From the NCBI GenBank assembly GCA_036560485.1, contig DATBRC010000056.1, positions 41,157 through 105,156 on the forward strand: DNA of 64,000 nucleotides. The letters run 5' to 3'. The notes under the pieces are model-generated. The model was given only the letters and a program-made list of their open reading frames with translations, did no database searches and was not told the origin of the DNA. This document shows positions 53,796-62,690 of this stretch, piece after piece. A program made the position numbers and the translations under genes. Source of the DNA: DATBRC01 sp036560485. GTDB taxonomy: Bacteria; Pseudomonadota; Gammaproteobacteria; Burkholderiales; Burkholderiaceae_D. Position 1 is the first letter of the stretch, and each line of letters opens with the position of its first letter.

Positions 53796-54797
53796 ATGAA
53801 GGACTTAGCGAGATTTTCTGGTAAATCGGCTGAATCTTTGTCGCCTATCCATCCGTCACAAGTCCCGCCCCAAGTTCAACTGGTCACGATTTCCGACGAA
53901 GATGCAGGCCAGCGCATCGATAATTTTCTGGTGCGCATCTTGAAAGGCGTGCCAAAAAGCCATGTTTATCGGGTTTTACGTTCAGGCGAAGTGCGCGTCA
54001 ATAAAGGACGAATCGACCAAACTTACCGCTTGGTTGAGGGTGATATCGTGCGGATCCCACCAGTTCGCGTTGCTGAAAAGTCAACGCAAACTGTGCCGGG
54101 CGCTGAATTCAAGATTTTGCTGGAAGATAATAGTTTATTGGTCATCGATAAACCTGCAGGGGTCGCCGTGCATGGTGGCTCCGGAGTGAGTTATGGCGTG
54201 ATCGAACAATTACGTTCGGCAAGGCCTGAAGCGAAATTTCTGGAACTGGTGCATCGTCTGGATCGTGACACATCCGGAATATTACTGTTAGCCAAGAAAC
54301 GTTCTGCTTTAACCAACTTGCACGAGCAAATTCGTGAAGGGGAATTGGACAAGCGTTATTTGGTACTGGTCCAAGGCGATTGGAAAAATCCTCGCCAGCA
54401 TATCAAGCTGCCTTTGTTTAAATACAACGCTGCTGATGGAGAACGCCGTGTGCGGGTGCAGACAGATGGCCTGCCTTCGCACACCATTTTTAATTTACGG
54501 CAAAGATATGGAAACTTTGCATTGTTGGAAGCAGAGTTGAAAACCGGACGCACACACCAAATCAGAGTGCATCTTTCGTCAAGTGGATTCGCGATTGCCG
54601 GCGACGACAAGTATGGTGACTTTGCATTGAATCGTTCTTTGCAAAAAGCGGAAGGTGACCGTATTGCTTTCAAGAGGATGTTTCTGCACGCGTATCAAAT
54701 CACCTTTACGCATCCGGAAACAGGCAAACAGATAACATTGAACGCACCACTGCCCCCTGAATGTGAACGATTTTTGAAGAGTTTGGCAAAGACCTGA
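53796..54797 (+). CDS. rluC: 23S rRNA pseudouridine synthase, RluC type
   Basis: Pseudouridylates 23S rRNA (positions 955, 2504, 2580 in Escherichia coli). S4 RNA-binding domain near 37-100 (QRIDNFLVRILKGVPKSHVYRVLRSGEVRVNKGR is spread across it), then the RluA-type catalytic domain with the catalytic Asp in LVHRLDRDTSG near 155 and KTGRTHQIRVHL. 333 residues. Divergent from rne, as in Escherichia coli. Confidence 0.95.
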   Translation: MKDLARFSGKSAESLSPIHPSQVPPQVQLVTISDEDAGQRIDNFLVRILKGVPKSHVYRVLRSGEVRVNKGRIDQTYRLVEGDIVRIPPVRVAEKSTQTVPGAEFKILLEDNSLLVIDKPAGVAVHGGSGVSYGVIEQLRSARPEAKFLELVHRLDRDTSGILLLAKKRSALTNLHEQIREGELDKRYLVLVQGDWKNPRQHIKLPLFKYNAADGERRVRVQTDGLPSHTIFNLRQRYGNFALLEAELKTGRTHQIRVHLSSSGFAIAGDDKYGDFALNRSLQKAEGDRIAFKRMFLHAYQITFTHPETGKQITLNAPLPPECERFLKSLAKT

Positions 54798-54844
54798 ACT
54801 CATTGACAAATTGAAGGAGTTGGCAGCGTAACCTGCCGGAAGAT

Positions 54845-55504
54845 ATGGCAAGAAAGAAATTTGATCTAATCGTGTTCGATTGGGATGGTACCTTGATGGA
54901 TAGCACAGCAGCCATCGTAAAATGTATTCAAGCTTCTGCAAAAGATTTAGGCTTACCGATTCCTGATAAAAAAGTCGCTTCCTATGTGATAGGCCTTGGC
55001 TTGCAAGAAGCAATGCAAGTGGCTTTGCCGGGTCTCGATCCGAAATATTATCCACGCATGGTAGAGCGTTATCGTTATCACTATTTAGCGAATGATCAGG
55101 AATTGTCGCTCTTTGATGGTGCGCGCGAGATGTTGCATGGATTATCGGAAGAAGGTTATTTTTTAGCGGTGGCAACCGGCAAGAGCAGGGTAGGATTGAA
55201 TCGGGCGATGAGTGGTGTGCAATTGCTTTCATTATTCGATGCGACGCGCTGCGCCGACGAAACGTTTTCAAAGCCGCATCCTGCGATGCTGCATGAATTG
55301 ACGCGCGAATTGGGGCAAGACATGAGCCGCACTGTAATGATCGGTGATACGACCCATGATTTGCAGATGGCCATTAATGCAGGGGCGGCCGGTATCGCAG
55401 TACAGTATGGCGCGCATCCGGCACATGAATTGCATGCATTGAATCCGATTTATTCCGCAGATTCTGTGGCAGCTTTGCATGCATGGTTAATTGAAAATGC
55501 TTAG
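54845..55504 (+). CDS. HAD-IA family phosphatase
   Basis: Haloacid dehalogenase-like phosphatase, similar to phosphoglycolate phosphatase. Nucleophile Asp12 and Asp14 in VFDWDGTLMDS, Thr/Ser motif ATGKSR, Lys in FSKPHP, and acidic motif GDTTHDLQMA. 219 residues. Substrate unassigned; the gene regularly follows rluC in related bacteria. Ends 6 bases before the Rieske gene. Confidence 0.9.
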   Translation: MARKKFDLIVFDWDGTLMDSTAAIVKCIQASAKDLGLPIPDKKVASYVIGLGLQEAMQVALPGLDPKYYPRMVERYRYHYLANDQELSLFDGAREMLHGLSEEGYFLAVATGKSRVGLNRAMSGVQLLSLFDATRCADETFSKPHPAMLHELTRELGQDMSRTVMIGDTTHDLQMAINAGAAGIAVQYGAHPAHELHALNPIYSADSVAALHAWLIENA

Positions 55505-55510
55505 TTTTAT

Positions 55511-55906
55511 ATGAGCACGGCTGATATCTTTATCTGTTCGTCAACCGCACTTGAAGAAGGCGGGCAAGGCATTCGCTTTCCGGTGCTTGCGGGGGGAGAA
55601 AAGACGAGTGGCTTTGTTGTGCGCTACAGTGGCAAGGTACATGGTTATTTAAATCGTTGCGCGCATGTGCCGATAGAACTCGATTGGAATGAAGGTGTAT
55701 TTTTCGATTCCAGCGGCTTGTATTTGATGTGTTCAACTCACGGTGCGATATATCTTCCGGAGAGTGGGTATTGTGCAGGCGGTCCTTGTCGCGGTGGACG
55801 ATTACGCACGATTAAAGTATTCGAAAATGACGGGCAGGTTTTTTGGCAGCCCGATGACTATATTAAACAGCAAAAACAACAGCCCTCTGACTTGGAAAAA
55901 GAGTAA
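55511..55906 (+). CDS. Rieske [2Fe-2S] protein
   Basis: Small Rieske ferredoxin-like protein, 131 residues. Cluster ligands Cys50-His52 and Cys74-His77 in CAH and CSTH. No membrane segment. Partner and electron path unknown. It sits in a compact run rluC, HAD, Rieske, sppA with gaps of 4-50 bases. Confidence 0.92.
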   Translation: MSTADIFICSSTALEEGGQGIRFPVLAGGEKTSGFVVRYSGKVHGYLNRCAHVPIELDWNEGVFFDSSGLYLMCSTHGAIYLPESGYCAGGPCRGGRLRTIKVFENDGQVFWQPDDYIKQQKQQPSDLEKE

Positions 55907-55910
55907 TGAC

Positions 55911-56951
55911 ATGATCGACGAAAATTTTGATAACAATCCTCCGCAACCATCGCAGACACCGAATGAATATTCTTCTGCAGGTGCCGGAAAAACCAAAACC
56001 CCCGCGATGCAAAAAGAAGGATGGGAGCGCGAGGTATTGGAAAAGCTGGTCTTTGCTACGTTAAACGAGCAGAGAGCCCGGCGCCGTTGGGGTATCTTTT
56101 TCAAGTTTGTGACACTCGCTTTAGTGATATGGGGCATATTGCTTGCATTCGATTTTGGAAATAACGATATCGAATTTGAGGGCAAACATACTGCGCTGGT
56201 CGAAATTGATGGCACTATCGAATCAGGTGCAGGAGGCGGTTCCGCAGAAACTGTTATTCCTGCTCTCGACAGCGCTTTTTCTGACAGTAATTCAGTCGGC
56301 GTTATCCTGCGTATCAATAGTCCGGGCGGCAGCCCTGTGCAGGCCGGCATGATTAACGATGAAATCACACGTTTGCGCAAAACATACCCGAAGAAACCGT
56401 TGCATGTCGTCGTAGATGAAATGTGCGCGTCGGGTGGTTACTACATTGCCGTTGCTGCAGACAAAATTTTCGTCAACAAGGCTAGCATTGTTGGCTCAAT
56501 CGGGGTGTTGATGGATGGATTCGGATTTACCGGATTGATGGATAAACTGGGTATTGAACGCCGATTGCAAACAGCTGGTGTGAACAAGGGGTTTATGGAT
56601 CCATTCAGTCCAGAAACGGAAAAACAGAAAACCTATGCGCAAGAAATGCTAAATGAAATTCATCAGCAATTTATCGACGTCGTGCGCAAGGGACGCGGCA
56701 AACGTTTGAAAGAAACGCCCGATACTTTCTCCGGATTGTTCTGGACCGGCACAAAAGCTGTGGAGATGGGATTGGCGGATGGCTTTGGGACCGTGGAGAG
56801 CGTCGCACGTGACGAATTCAAAGCGGAAGATGTTGTTGATTACACGCAGCACGAAGGATTGTCAGAGCGTGTCCTGAAGAAATTTGGCGCTGCGATGGGG
56901 GCTGGCGCAGTGAAGTCAGTATTGGGGAATGCCAAGCCTGTTCTTCACTAG
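55911..56951 (+). CDS. sppA: Signal peptide peptidase SppA
   Basis: S49-family membrane serine protease digesting cleaved signal peptides. One membrane anchor near 62-82, catalytic Ser174 in DEMCASGGYY and Lys226 in GVNKGFMDPF. 346 residues, short form. ATG 55911 lies 4 bases after the Rieske stop; extending upstream would run through that gene in another frame. Confidence 0.94.
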   Translation: MIDENFDNNPPQPSQTPNEYSSAGAGKTKTPAMQKEGWEREVLEKLVFATLNEQRARRRWGIFFKFVTLALVIWGILLAFDFGNNDIEFEGKHTALVEIDGTIESGAGGGSAETVIPALDSAFSDSNSVGVILRINSPGGSPVQAGMINDEITRLRKTYPKKPLHVVVDEMCASGGYYIAVAADKIFVNKASIVGSIGVLMDGFGFTGLMDKLGIERRLQTAGVNKGFMDPFSPETEKQKTYAQEMLNEIHQQFIDVVRKGRGKRLKETPDTFSGLFWTGTKAVEMGLADGFGTVESVARDEFKAEDVVDYTQHEGLSERVLKKFGAAMGAGAVKSVLGNAKPVLH

Positions 56952-57006
56952 TTTTTTCATTAACGCTATAAACGGTTTTTATCCTTGTAACTTGCCGATC
57001 TTGTTC

Positions 57007-57012
57007 TATAGT
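57007..57012 (+). promoter_or_regulatory. Promoter of candidate small RNA
   Basis: TTGTAA (56985-56990) and TATAGT (57007-57012) are separated by 16 bases, a fair sigma-70 promoter with start near 57019. Confidence 0.5.
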
Positions 57013-57018
57013 TGATGT

Positions 57019-57179
57019 GATAGTCAAAATTTTTTATAGGAGAGGTTATTGAGGACAATATTTCTCTAAATCAAAAATAAAATACTGCATTGATCATGCA
57101 GTTATGAAGAGTTGATGCTCTTCACCAGTTGTCCCGTTCGGGGACATAAAAAACGACGGTATGATGACCGTCGTTTTTT
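57019..57179 (+). ncRNA. Candidate small RNA with four hairpins
   Basis: Downstream of a sigma-70-like promoter come four perfect stem-loops in a row: 57084-57102 (7 bp), 57105-57124 (7 bp), 57130-57146 (6 bp) and the terminator 57148-57179 (13 bp plus T-tract). An AGGAGAGG near 57039 has only a tiny frame behind it, so no protein is expected. Length would be about 160 nt. It lies between the convergent genes sppA and rsmI-like. Not a family I recognise. Confidence 0.5.
57148..57179. terminator. Bidirectional intrinsic terminator
   Basis: Perfect 13-bp stem (57148-57160 with 57167-57179, loop ATGATG) flanked by six A and six T, so it serves both strands; it overlaps the stop codon of the leftward methyltransferase gene by two bases. 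Confidence 0.9.
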
Positions 57180-57930
57180 ATTCGGCAAGCAATAAAAATA
57201 CCGTCGGCTTCTTATGAAAATCCGGTGTTTTTCCTGTCGCTAAATCAGCCTTCCATTTGGATACGGACTGAGTTTTGATAGCCTCGGATTCCAATGTCAA
57301 ATTAGTAGCGATACAAATTCGCGTGGCGGCGTGACAATGTGCCACGAGCGCATCCAGTAATGCCGCGTTGCGATAGGGTGTTTCAATAAATAGTTGGGTT
57401 TGTTTCTCTTGTCGCGAGCGTTCTTCAAGCATCTTGATGCGTTTGGAACGTTGTCCTGCATCCACTGGCAAATAACCGTTGAACGCAAAACTTTGTCCGT
57501 TCAATCCGCTCGCCATGATGGCCAATAGAAGAGAGGATGGTCCGACGAGTGGTTTAACGATAATTCCCGAATCATGTGCAAGGCGTACCAGATTTGCACC
57601 TGGATCTGCAACAGCCGGGACTCCTGCTTCTGAAATCAATCCTGCATCTTGACCTCTCAATAAAGGAGCGAGCAGCTTAGGCAATGCAGAACTCTCGGTG
57701 TTGACATTGAGTTCTTCTATGCAAATTTCTTGTAATGGTTTGCGGAGAGAATGTTTTGCTGCGATCAGCTTGAGGAATGCACGCGTAGTTTTCGCATTTT
57801 CGGCTACGAAATAATCCAATTTTGCAGTGAGGGCTTGTACATCAACGGGAATGATATGAGCCAATTGGTCGATATCATCAACACTCGAATTGCCAAGGGT
57901 ATTGGGTATGAGGTAGAGAATGCCTGGCAT
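57178..57930 (-). CDS. RsmI-like SAM-dependent methyltransferase
   Basis: Tetrapyrrole-methylase fold as in RsmI, the 16S rRNA 2'-O-methyltransferase. Family blocks: GILYLIPNTLGN opening, GLISEAGVPAVADPGANLVRLAH near 98, and PLVGPSSLLLAIMASGLNG near 128. At 250 residues and with altered N-terminal motif (LIPNTLG in place of VATPIGN) it looks like a paralogue rather than RsmI itself; target unknown. Follows maf by 20 bases on the same strand. Confidence 0.82.
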   Translation of the reverse strand: MPGILYLIPNTLGNSSVDDIDQLAHIIPVDVQALTAKLDYFVAENAKTTRAFLKLIAAKHSLRKPLQEICIEELNVNTESSALPKLLAPLLRGQDAGLISEAGVPAVADPGANLVRLAHDSGIIVKPLVGPSSLLLAIMASGLNGQSFAFNGYLPVDAGQRSKRIKMLEERSRQEKQTQLFIETPYRNAALLDALVAHCHAATRICIATNLTLESEAIKTQSVSKWKADLATGKTPDFHKKPTVFLLLAE

Positions 57931-57950
57931 GTCACTAATTGGTGTCAGAA

Positions 57951-58562
57951 TTATTTTTGGAAAAATGGTACGCCGGCATGTCGCAGCATGGTCGTCAGTG
58001 CGATAAGCGGCAGGCCGGTGAGAGCAGTAGGATCTGCGCTCTCGATCTTTTCTATGAGGGCAATGCCTAAGCCTTCATTCTTTGCGCTGCCCGCGCAATC
58101 ATAAGGTTGTTCAATCTTTAAATAGCGATCCAACTCTGCATCAGGAAGATTGCGGAAAGCAACAAAAGTTTGCACGTTTTCGATCTGTATGTCCGCAGGG
58201 TTTTTTCTATTGTCCAAAAGGCATAGTGCCGTATGGAAAATAACTTTGTTTCCTCGCATTTTTCGAAGTTGCATTAAAGCATTTTTGTGGGTGCCAGGTT
58301 TGCCGATTTGCTCGCCATTCAGTGTTGCGACCTGATCAGAGCCGATAATCAATGCATTAGGTATCCTGTTGGCAATTTCCCTCGCTTTTTCTTGAGCGAG
58401 GCGAATGGCAGTGTCTTCTGGCGTTTCACCTGTATTCAGCGTTTCATCTATATCGGGCACCATGACATCGAAGGGAATATGTAGTCGTGACAGGAGCTCT
58501 TTTCGATACTTTGAACTTGAAGCAAGAATAAGTCGTGGCGAAATGAAAGCGTTCTTTTGCAT
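57951..58562 (-). CDS. Maf-like nucleotide pyrophosphatase, YceF group
   Basis: Hydrolyses modified nucleoside triphosphates; the YceF group acts on m7GTP. Blocks RLILASSSKYRKELLSRL near 10, DIDET, and LIIGSDQVATLNG near 70. 203 residues. It is divergent from yceD, preserving the yceF-yceD-rpmF neighbourhood of other Proteobacteria. Confidence 0.9.
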   Translation of the reverse strand: MQKNAFISPRLILASSSKYRKELLSRLHIPFDVMVPDIDETLNTGETPEDTAIRLAQEKAREIANRIPNALIIGSDQVATLNGEQIGKPGTHKNALMQLRKMRGNKVIFHTALCLLDNRKNPADIQIENVQTFVAFRNLPDAELDRYLKIEQPYDCAGSAKNEGLGIALIEKIESADPTALTGLPLIALTTMLRHAGVPFFQK

Positions 58563-58657
58563 TTGATTAAAAGTTTGTTTGGCGTAACTGTTGTGCAGTT
58601 TGCACGAACCTTCTCATATTGATGTAATAGTCGTGTTAATAAAGATGCGCTAACACT

Positions 58658-58687
58658 TTGACGAATAAGGGAAAACTCTGCTATTAT
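58658..58687 (+). promoter_or_regulatory. Promoter of yceD-rpmF
   Basis: TTGACG (58658-58663) and TATTAT (58682-58687), 18-base spacer: near-consensus sigma-70. It rules out a yceD start at 58658. Confidence 0.7.
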
Positions 58688-58714
58688 CGCAGGTTTTCTG
58701 GGCTCAGCTATCCT

Positions 58715-59212
58715 ATGAACGCAATTGTGATCGACGCATTTGAATTTTGTCGACTCAGAGAGCGTCGCAGCGGTGATATACCAGTAGCTGAATTACCCAG
58801 ACTTGCAAGTGAAACAGTGGATAAGTCCGGTACGATTCAATGGTCGCTGGAAAGTGGTGCCGATACGCTGGGACGCCCGATGTTGTTGTTGTCGGTGTCT
58901 GGATCCGTGCAGTTAATGTGCCAAAGATGTTTGTCGCCGCTAGCGTTTAATATCGATTCAATAGCCAGTTTGATTCTTGCAAAAGATGAAGCAAGCGCTG
59001 ATGAAATCGATGCAACGCTGAGCGAGGATGATACGTTCGACGTGATTGTGGGTTCCAAGAACCTGAATGCCGCAGATTTGATTGAAGATGAAGCTTTGTT
59101 GGTGATTCCATTTTCGCCTAAGCATGAGGTTTGTCCTGATCAATTGGCCCAGGCCGATGTGCAAGGTGCAAAGAAGGTCTCGCCATTTGATGTTTTGAAA
59201 AATTTAAAGTAG
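58715..59212 (+). CDS. yceD: DUF177 / YceD-family protein
   Basis: Small protein, 165 residues, with the paired cysteines CQRC near 70 and DEALLVIPFSPKHE followed by C near 143 typical of YceD. Role probably in 23S rRNA maturation or L32 assembly, inferred from its constant place before rpmF. ATG 58715 (MNAIVIDAFEF) lies 28 bases past the -10; ribosome site weak. Confidence 0.88.
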   Translation: MNAIVIDAFEFCRLRERRSGDIPVAELPRLASETVDKSGTIQWSLESGADTLGRPMLLLSVSGSVQLMCQRCLSPLAFNIDSIASLILAKDEASADEIDATLSEDDTFDVIVGSKNLNAADLIEDEALLVIPFSPKHEVCPDQLAQADVQGAKKVSPFDVLKNLK

Positions 59213-59337
59213 TGCATGTATTTGCTGGGCTACGCTTGGTATAGCTTGGGCAAAAGAAGTTAAGTAGATTCCAGGTTTGTGAGGAAATTCGCAAGTCGGG
59301 TGTGTTAAAATTCGGAAATTACGGTTTAGGAGTTATC

Positions 59338-59520
59338 ATGGCTGTTCAGCAAAATAAAAAGTCCCCATCAAAGCGCGGTATGCATCGTTCGCACGACTTC
59401 CTGGTTGCTCCGCAATTGGCAGTTGAGCCGACTACTGGTGAAACCCATATGCGTCATCACATTAGCCCAAACGGCTTTTATCGTGGCCGTAAAGTCATCA
59501 AGACAAAGAACGACGAATAA
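59338..59520 (+). CDS. rpmF: Ribosomal protein L32
   Basis: 50S protein of 60 residues, MAVQQNKKSPSKRGMHRSHD opening and GETHMRHHISPNGFYRGRKV end. The zinc-free form, without cysteines. ATG 59338 follows TAGGAG. yceD is 125 bases upstream and plsX downstream. Confidence 0.97.
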   Translation: MAVQQNKKSPSKRGMHRSHDFLVAPQLAVEPTTGETHMRHHISPNGFYRGRKVIKTKNDE

Positions 59521-59547
59521 TTATCAGTGCTTTTTAAAGCCAAAGAG

Positions 59548-59579
59548 CGGCGGTGAGTTTCAAACTTGACGCCGTTTTT
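59548..59579 (+). terminator. Probable terminator after rpmF
   Basis: CGGCG (59548-59552) pairs with CGCCG (59570-59574), with inner AGT/ACT pairing, followed by TTTTT. Moderate strength. Confidence 0.55.
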
Positions 59580-59666
59580 CTTATGATAAAACAGCGCTTT
59601 GCGTCATTTTGAATCACGCCAAATCTGGCCCATAATGTGGTTGGAGCTGGATACTGAATCAAAACA

Positions 59667-60758
59667 ATGACAATCAAAATTTCTATCGACTGCATGGGCG
59701 GAGATCACGGTCCATCAGTGACTGTTCCTGCAGCCATTTCTTTCGTCAATCGCGAGCCTGACGCCGAATTGATTTTGGTCGGTCGAGAGGACGTGATACG
59801 CGCGGAGCTTCTCAAGCGCAAGATGGCAAATCATCCTCGCATCAGTGTTTTGCATGCTTCTGAAGTTGTCGAAATGGATGACAATATTGAGGTGGCTTTG
59901 CGTCGTAAAAAAGATTCCTCAATGCGCGTTGCCATTACGCTGGTCAAAGATGGACAAGCACAAGTATGTGTCTCTGCAGGTAATACCGGGGCGCTGATGG
60001 CGGTATCTCGCTACGTTTTGAAAACGATACCTGGCGTGCATCGCCCAGCAATTTGTTTTCCTATGCCAAGTCAGAAAGATAGTCCGACATACATGCTGGA
60101 TCTGGGTGCAAATGTTGACTGTGAAGCCGAACATTTGCATCAGTTTGCCTTGATGGGTTCAGCGCTTGTTTCAGCGGTTGAAAATAAGCCAAATCCGACT
60201 GTTGGCCTTCTCAATATCGGCGAAGAAGACATCAAGGGCAATGAAGTCGTTAAACAAACTGCAAAATTATTACGTGCCGATCATGAAAAAGGCGTGTTGA
60301 ATTTTTACGGCAATGTTGAAGGCAATGATATTTTAAAAGGCACGACCGATATCGTTGTTTGCGATGGTTTTGTCGGTAATGTAGCGCTCAAAGCGATTGA
60401 AGGTACTGCGCGATTTTTCAAAAATGCTTTGACTGCCGAATTGACGAGCAATCCGATTAATATGTTAGGCGCTTTGATTGCGCGGGGTGCAATCAAGACA
60501 CTCTCACGTCGTATGAATCCGTCGCGCTATAACGGTGCCAGTTTGTTAGGTTTGCGTGGTTTGGTGTTGAAAAGCCACGGGAGCGCAGATGCCTATAGCT
60601 TCGAAGGTGCAATTAAACGTGCTTTCAATGCTGCAAAATATGACGTTTTGTCGCATATTTCTTCGACAATTTCAGCATTATTGCCGCAATGCGAGATAAT
60701 CCCAGATTCCGAAAATTCAATCCTCGTCACAGAAAAAATTGAACAGAAAACGGCATGA
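59667..60758 (+). CDS. plsX: Phosphate acyltransferase PlsX
   Basis: Makes acyl-phosphate from acyl-ACP for phospholipid synthesis. IKISIDCMGGDHGPSVTVPA opening, SAGNTGALMAVS near 107, and DGFVGNVALKAIEG near 232 are family blocks. 363 residues. Its stop overlaps fabH by ATGA. Confidence 0.97.
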   Translation: MTIKISIDCMGGDHGPSVTVPAAISFVNREPDAELILVGREDVIRAELLKRKMANHPRISVLHASEVVEMDDNIEVALRRKKDSSMRVAITLVKDGQAQVCVSAGNTGALMAVSRYVLKTIPGVHRPAICFPMPSQKDSPTYMLDLGANVDCEAEHLHQFALMGSALVSAVENKPNPTVGLLNIGEEDIKGNEVVKQTAKLLRADHEKGVLNFYGNVEGNDILKGTTDIVVCDGFVGNVALKAIEGTARFFKNALTAELTSNPINMLGALIARGAIKTLSRRMNPSRYNGASLLGLRGLVLKSHGSADAYSFEGAIKRAFNAAKYDVLSHISSTISALLPQCEIIPDSENSILVTEKIEQKTA

Positions 60759-61741
60759 CTTTTTATAGCAAAATTATAGGCACAGGGAGTTACTTGCCAC
60801 CCAATCGTGTCACCAACCAGGACTTGATTGAGCAGTTGGCAAAAAAAGGGATTGAGACATCCGATGAATGGATTGTTTCGCGTAGTGGCATTTCAGCCCG
60901 TCATTACGCTGCATCTGGGGTGCAATCAAGTGATCTGGCAGTTGAGGCATCGAAACGCGCATTGGAAAGCGCCGGATTGATGGCTAACGACATCGATTTG
61001 ATTATTCTCGCAACGTCAACGCCTGATTATTTGGGCGGATTTCCCAGCACTGCATGTGTGGTGCAAAGAAAACTTGGCATCACGAATGAATGTGCAGCAG
61101 TGGATGTGCAAGCTGTTTGCAGTGGCTTCGTTTATGCAGTATCGATCGCTGACAGTTATATTAAATCGGGCGCACACAAGAATGTGCTGATTATCGGCGC
61201 TGAAGTGTTCTCGCGTATTCTTAATTTTGAAGATCGTACAACTTGTGTGTTATTCGGCGATGGCGCTGGAGCGGTTGTTTTGTCGGCCTCAAAGGAACCC
61301 GGTATTCTTGCGACGAAACTGCATGCTGACGGCAAATTTACCGATATTCTTTGTGTTACTGGCAAGCTGAATAATGGCGCAGTCGATGGCAGTGCATTCC
61401 TGTACATGGATGGCCCTGCTGTATTCAAACTTGCAGTGTCTGTTCTCGATAAGGTCGCAAATGAAGCGTTGAAATTAGCTGAAATGACATCAGATCAGAT
61501 TGACTGGCTGGTGCCGCATCAAGCCAATATCCGCATCATGCAAAGCACAGCCAAGAAACTTGGTTTGTCGATGGAAAAAATGATTGTGACGGTTGACCAG
61601 CACGGCAATACATCGGCGGCATCCATTCCACTTGCCTTGGATCAAGGTGTGCGCGATGGGCGTATTAAATCTGGTCAGACTGTGATGATGGAAGGTGTCG
61701 GCGGTGGATTTACCTGGGGTGCGGCTCTCGCACGGATGTAA
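60755..61741 (+). CDS. fabH: 3-oxoacyl-ACP synthase III
   Basis: Starts fatty-acid synthesis by condensing acetyl-CoA with malonyl-ACP. Catalytic Cys122 in QAVCSGFVYA, His in WLVPHQANIRI near 250 and Asn in DQHGNTSAASIPLAL near 280. 328 residues. ATG overlaps plsX by 4 bases. Confidence 0.98.
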   Translation: MTFYSKIIGTGSYLPPNRVTNQDLIEQLAKKGIETSDEWIVSRSGISARHYAASGVQSSDLAVEASKRALESAGLMANDIDLIILATSTPDYLGGFPSTACVVQRKLGITNECAAVDVQAVCSGFVYAVSIADSYIKSGAHKNVLIIGAEVFSRILNFEDRTTCVLFGDGAGAVVLSASKEPGILATKLHADGKFTDILCVTGKLNNGAVDGSAFLYMDGPAVFKLAVSVLDKVANEALKLAEMTSDQIDWLVPHQANIRIMQSTAKKLGLSMEKMIVTVDQHGNTSAASIPLALDQGVRDGRIKSGQTVMMEGVGGGFTWGAALARM

Positions 61742-61751
61742 TTTTTTGAAA

Positions 61752-62690
61752 ATGAGCATGACCAAATTCGCTTTCGTTTTTCCAGGACAAGGTTCGCAAT
61801 CTGTTGGAATGTTGAATGACCTTGCAAACAATCCGATTGTTCAGCAAACGGTGCTGGAAGCATCCGATGCACTCCAACTTAACCTTGGCAAATTGATTGC
61901 TGAAGGACCTAAAGAGGCTCTTGATCTCACCACCAATACGCAACCGGTGATGTTGACAGCAGGGGTGGCGTTTTATCGCGCGTGGAAAGCGGCGGGCGGA
62001 CAAGATCCTGCAATTGTGGCGGGCCATAGCCTTGGTGAATATTCTGCATTGGTTGCGGCCGGTGTTATCGCGTTCAAAGACGCAGTGCCTTTGGTACGTT
62101 TTCGCGCTCAGGCGATGCAGGAAGCGGTGCCGGTAGGACAGGGCGGTATGGCTGCCATATTAGGCTTGTCCGACGACGATGTACGTGCCGTATGCATGGA
62201 AGCGGCGCAAGGCGAAGTGGTAGAAGCTGTGAATTTCAATGCGCCTTCACAGGTAGTGATTGCAGGTCATAAGAGTGCAATAGAACGTGCTTGCGAAGTC
62301 GCGAAAGCAAAAGGGGCGAAGCGCGCATTGCCTTTGCCGGTATCTGCACCATTTCACTCTTCCTTATTAAAGCCGGCATCTGATCGCTTGCGTGAATATA
62401 TGGCGAAGATGACTTTTTCTTCCCCTCAGTTGTCCGTTATTAATAATGTGGATGTCGCCATAGAAAATGATGTCACTGCGATTAAAGACGCATTGGTGCG
62501 ACAAGCGGCAAATCCTGTACGTTGGGTTGAGACGATACAGAAAATGGCATCAGCAGACGTGACGCATGTAGTTGAATGTGGCCCAGGCAAAGTCTTGGCT
62601 GGTATGAGCAAAAGAATCAATGGCGATCTGATTGGCGATGCAGTCGTTGATCAAGCTTCTCTATCTAAAGTGCTGGAGTTATTCAAGTGA
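61752..62690 (+). CDS. fabD: Malonyl-CoA:ACP transacylase
   Basis: Loads malonyl onto ACP. FVFPGQGSQSVGML opening, nucleophile Ser93 in AGHSLGEYSA, and His in PVSAPFHSSLL near 200. 312 residues from ATG 61752; an ATG at 61758 is also possible. Overlaps fabG by 4 bases. Confidence 0.97.
   Translation: MSMTKFAFVFPGQGSQSVGMLNDLANNPIVQQTVLEASDALQLNLGKLIAEGPKEALDLTTNTQPVMLTAGVAFYRAWKAAGGQDPAIVAGHSLGEYSALVAAGVIAFKDAVPLVRFRAQAMQEAVPVGQGGMAAILGLSDDDVRAVCMEAAQGEVVEAVNFNAPSQVVIAGHKSAIERACEVAKAKGAKRALPLPVSAPFHSSLLKPASDRLREYMAKMTFSSPQLSVINNVDVAIENDVTAIKDALVRQAANPVRWVETIQKMASADVTHVVECGPGKVLAGMSKRINGDLIGDAVVDQASLSKVLELFK

Noticed and set aside
58658..58714. Longer yceD starting at TTG 58658
   Set aside because: That TTG is the -35 box of the likely yceD promoter.
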